A stretch of DNA of 64,000 nt from positions 806,001-870,000 of the forward strand of contig NZ_CP108644.1 in the NCBI RefSeq assembly GCF_041435495.1. Direction: 5' to 3'. This document shows, piece by piece, positions 62,742 to 64,000 of the stretch. The DNA is from Streptomyces sp. NBC_01116. GTDB lineage: Bacteria > Actinomycetota > Actinomycetes > Streptomycetales > Streptomycetaceae. Position 1 is the stretch's first letter. Each line of letters begins with the position of its first letter. The translations under genes and the position numbers were made by a program. The notes beneath the pieces were generated by a model. It saw nothing but the letters and a program-made list of their open reading frames with translations, did not search any database and was not told the DNA's origin.

Positions 62742-64000
62742 TCAGCTCTGCTGCGCCTCTTCGGCGTTGCGCCAGACCGTGAGGTCGAGCGTGATGTAGC
62801 GGCTGGGGTCGTCCGGGCCCGCCTTGCCGCGGTAGGTCACGACAGCGATGTGTCCGGCCTTGCTGAGTACGCAGATCTGCGACCCGGACGTGAGCTGTTC
62901 GAGGTCGATCTTCTCGGTGTAGCGGGTCTCCTGCCGGCAGACCTCCAGCGAACCCTTCTGCGAGTTCTTCAGCACCACCAGCTTCCCGTTGGCGCTGCCC
63001 ACCCGCTCGTCGCCGAAGAGGGAGTCCCAGTAGAAGTAGAAGTCGCCCTTGCCGTAACTGACCCCGCTGCCGGTGTCCTCCTGCGGCCGGGGCGGATGGT
63101 CGGCGAGCTTCAGGGCGTAGTTCGCCGTCATGTCGATGCCCTTGTACGTGACGGGCTCGGGATCGGCGGGCTTCTCCCGGGCCTTGTCCCCGGAGTCCGC
63201 CGTGTCCCCCGAACCGCCGCCGCTCGAAGCGCCGTTGGAGGACGACGAGGCCCGGTCGCCCTTGCCGGAGGTGTCGGGGTCGTCCGGCAGCAGGGAGCCG
63301 ATGACGCCGAGGACGACCAGCGCGCCGATCACCGAGGCGGCGACGATCAGGCCCGCCCGCCCGGGGCGCGGCCCGGCGGGCTGGAAACCGGGCGAGCCCC
63401 AGCCGGACGGCGGGGAGCCGGGGTGCTGATACCCGGGCTGCTGGTAGCCGGGCTGGGCGAATCCGGACGGGTAGTGGGGCGGCGGGGTGGCGTAGCCCTG
63501 GGGGTGGGTGTTCTGCTGCCAGGGACCGGCCGGCACGCCTCCCGGCGTCCCGGGGAATCCCGGCGCCCCCGGCGCTCCGGGGCCGGTCTGCGTGGGGGCG
63601 GCGGCCACGGCGTAGCCGGTCGGGGTGTAGGGGTGGGCGGGGCCCGGTGCCGGGGGCTGCGGGGAGTACTGCGTCGGCGTGGGCGCGGGTCCGGTGGTGG
63701 GCTTCGGGGGCGGGGTGGGCGCGGGGGCGGGGAGTTGGTGGCGTTCGGTGATGGAGCCGGCGACTGCCCGCGGGAGCCAGTCCTCGCCCTGGCGCAGTGG
63801 TTCGGGCGAGATCTCGTGGCACATCCGGATGATGTCGGTGAGGGTGGGGCGGTCGGCGGGGTCGCGGCTGAGACAGCGGGTGACCAGGGGGCGCAGCGCT
63901 TCGGGCAGCCGGCCGAGGTCGGGGTCCTCGTGGACGATCCGGTAGAGGACGGCGTGCGAGGGGCCGTCGCCGAAGGCGGGCGCGCCGATCGCGGCGTAGG
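62742..64000 (-). CDS. Ser/Thr protein kinase, C-terminal part (cut by window edge)
   Basis: The visible 419 residues begin in the kinase C-lobe (AAIGAPAFGDGPSHAVLYRIVHEDPDLGRLPEALRPLVTRCLSRDPADRPTLTDIIRMCHEI). The N-lobe with the catalytic loop lies beyond 64000. A long Pro/Gln/Gly juxtamembrane region (with PGYQQPGYQHPG repeats) leads to one transmembrane helix AGLIVAASVIGALVVLGVIGSLL, then a Ser/Gly linker and an extracytoplasmic domain of about 130 residues (VTYKGIDMTANYALKLADHPPRP, KGDFYFYWDSLFG, SGSQICVLSKAGHIAVVTYRG) I do not recognise. An in-frame ATG at 63824 is internal. Confidence 0.87.
   Translation of the reverse strand, partial: YAAIGAPAFGDGPSHAVLYRIVHEDPDLGRLPEALRPLVTRCLSRDPADRPTLTDIIRMCHEISPEPLRQGEDWLPRAVAGSITERHQLPAPAPTPPPKPTTGPAPTPTQYSPQPPAPGPAHPYTPTGYAVAAAPTQTGPGAPGAPGFPGTPGGVPAGPWQQNTHPQGYATPPPHYPSGFAQPGYQQPGYQHPGSPPSGWGSPGFQPAGPRPGRAGLIVAASVIGALVVLGVIGSLLPDDPDTSGKGDRASSSSNGASSGGGSGDTADSGDKAREKPADPEPVTYKGIDMTANYALKLADHPPRPQEDTGSGVSYGKGDFYFYWDSLFGDERVGSANGKLVVLKNSQKGSLEVCRQETRYTEKIDLEQLTSGSQICVLSKAGHIAVVTYRGKAGPDDPSRYITLDLTVWRNAEEAQQS

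Overview
The window is a 64-kb piece of a very GC-rich actinobacterial chromosome, almost certainly Streptomyces or a close relative. The evidence is the third-codon-position GC bias, frequent GTG starts, short -10 boxes placed 6-7 nt before the start codon (leaderless genes), Tat signals, and families such as FUSC, TerD, LVIVD, BlaI/M56 and PknB-type kinases. I see no rRNA, tRNA, CRISPR array or transposase gene. One MITE-like element is present. The window opens inside a DUF5134 gene and closes inside a Ser/Thr kinase gene.

Region 1 (1-16 kb) is mostly housekeeping: an orphan M56 peptidase, a coupled PAP2 phosphatase and HAD hydrolase, a divergent secreted pair (LVIVD propeller and DUF305 lipoprotein), an FprA-like ferredoxin reductase, a methyltransferase, a cupin with a LacI-type operator, a BNR propeller, uracil-DNA glycosylase coupled to a BadF-type sugar kinase, a CbiX-like protein lacking the chelatase histidines, and a lactonase. 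Region 2 (15-31.7 kb) holds a MarR/SDR divergent pair, a FUSC transporter preceded by an apparent transcription attenuator, a small membrane protein, an AsnC regulator, a HAD phosphatase, a membrane Ser/Thr kinase, a secreted GH16 glucanase, a stand-alone LigD phosphoesterase domain, a 1634-residue HEAT-repeat protein divergent from a geranylgeranyl-reductase-like flavoprotein, and an AlkZ-like protein.

Region 3 (31.7-38.6 kb) looks like a BlaI-controlled envelope-stress island. Three copies of CTACA-N4-TGTAG lie upstream of a TatA-like gene, upstream of a pair of CNNM/CBS membrane proteins, and between blaI-M56 and two terD genes. The second terD gene ends inside the terminal repeat of a 218-bp MITE. 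Region 4 (38.5-45.6 kb) is an ethanolamine-type gamma-glutamylation pathway: a GlnA4-like ligase, aldehyde dehydrogenase and SDR on one strand, and a GntR regulator, an amine permease and a gamma-glutamyl hydrolase divergently.

Region 5 (45.6-58.9 kb) has a PucR regulator coupled to a 50-residue membrane peptide, a DUF3068 protein, and then a tightly packed envelope-glycan cluster: GT4 glycosyltransferase, methyltransferase, a 1498-residue AftD-like membrane protein, a condensation-type acyltransferase, a second methyltransferase, a DMT-type permease, a Trm112-like protein and an FkbM methyltransferase. Most junctions overlap by 1-4 nt. This cluster is the best candidate for an undescribed biosynthetic system, because AftD- and PapA-type enzymes are best known from mycobacterial arabinan and lipid synthesis. 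Region 6 (58.9-64 kb) has a GntR/FCD regulator, two matching 12-bp operator copies, two Tat-exported amidohydrolases and the second kinase.
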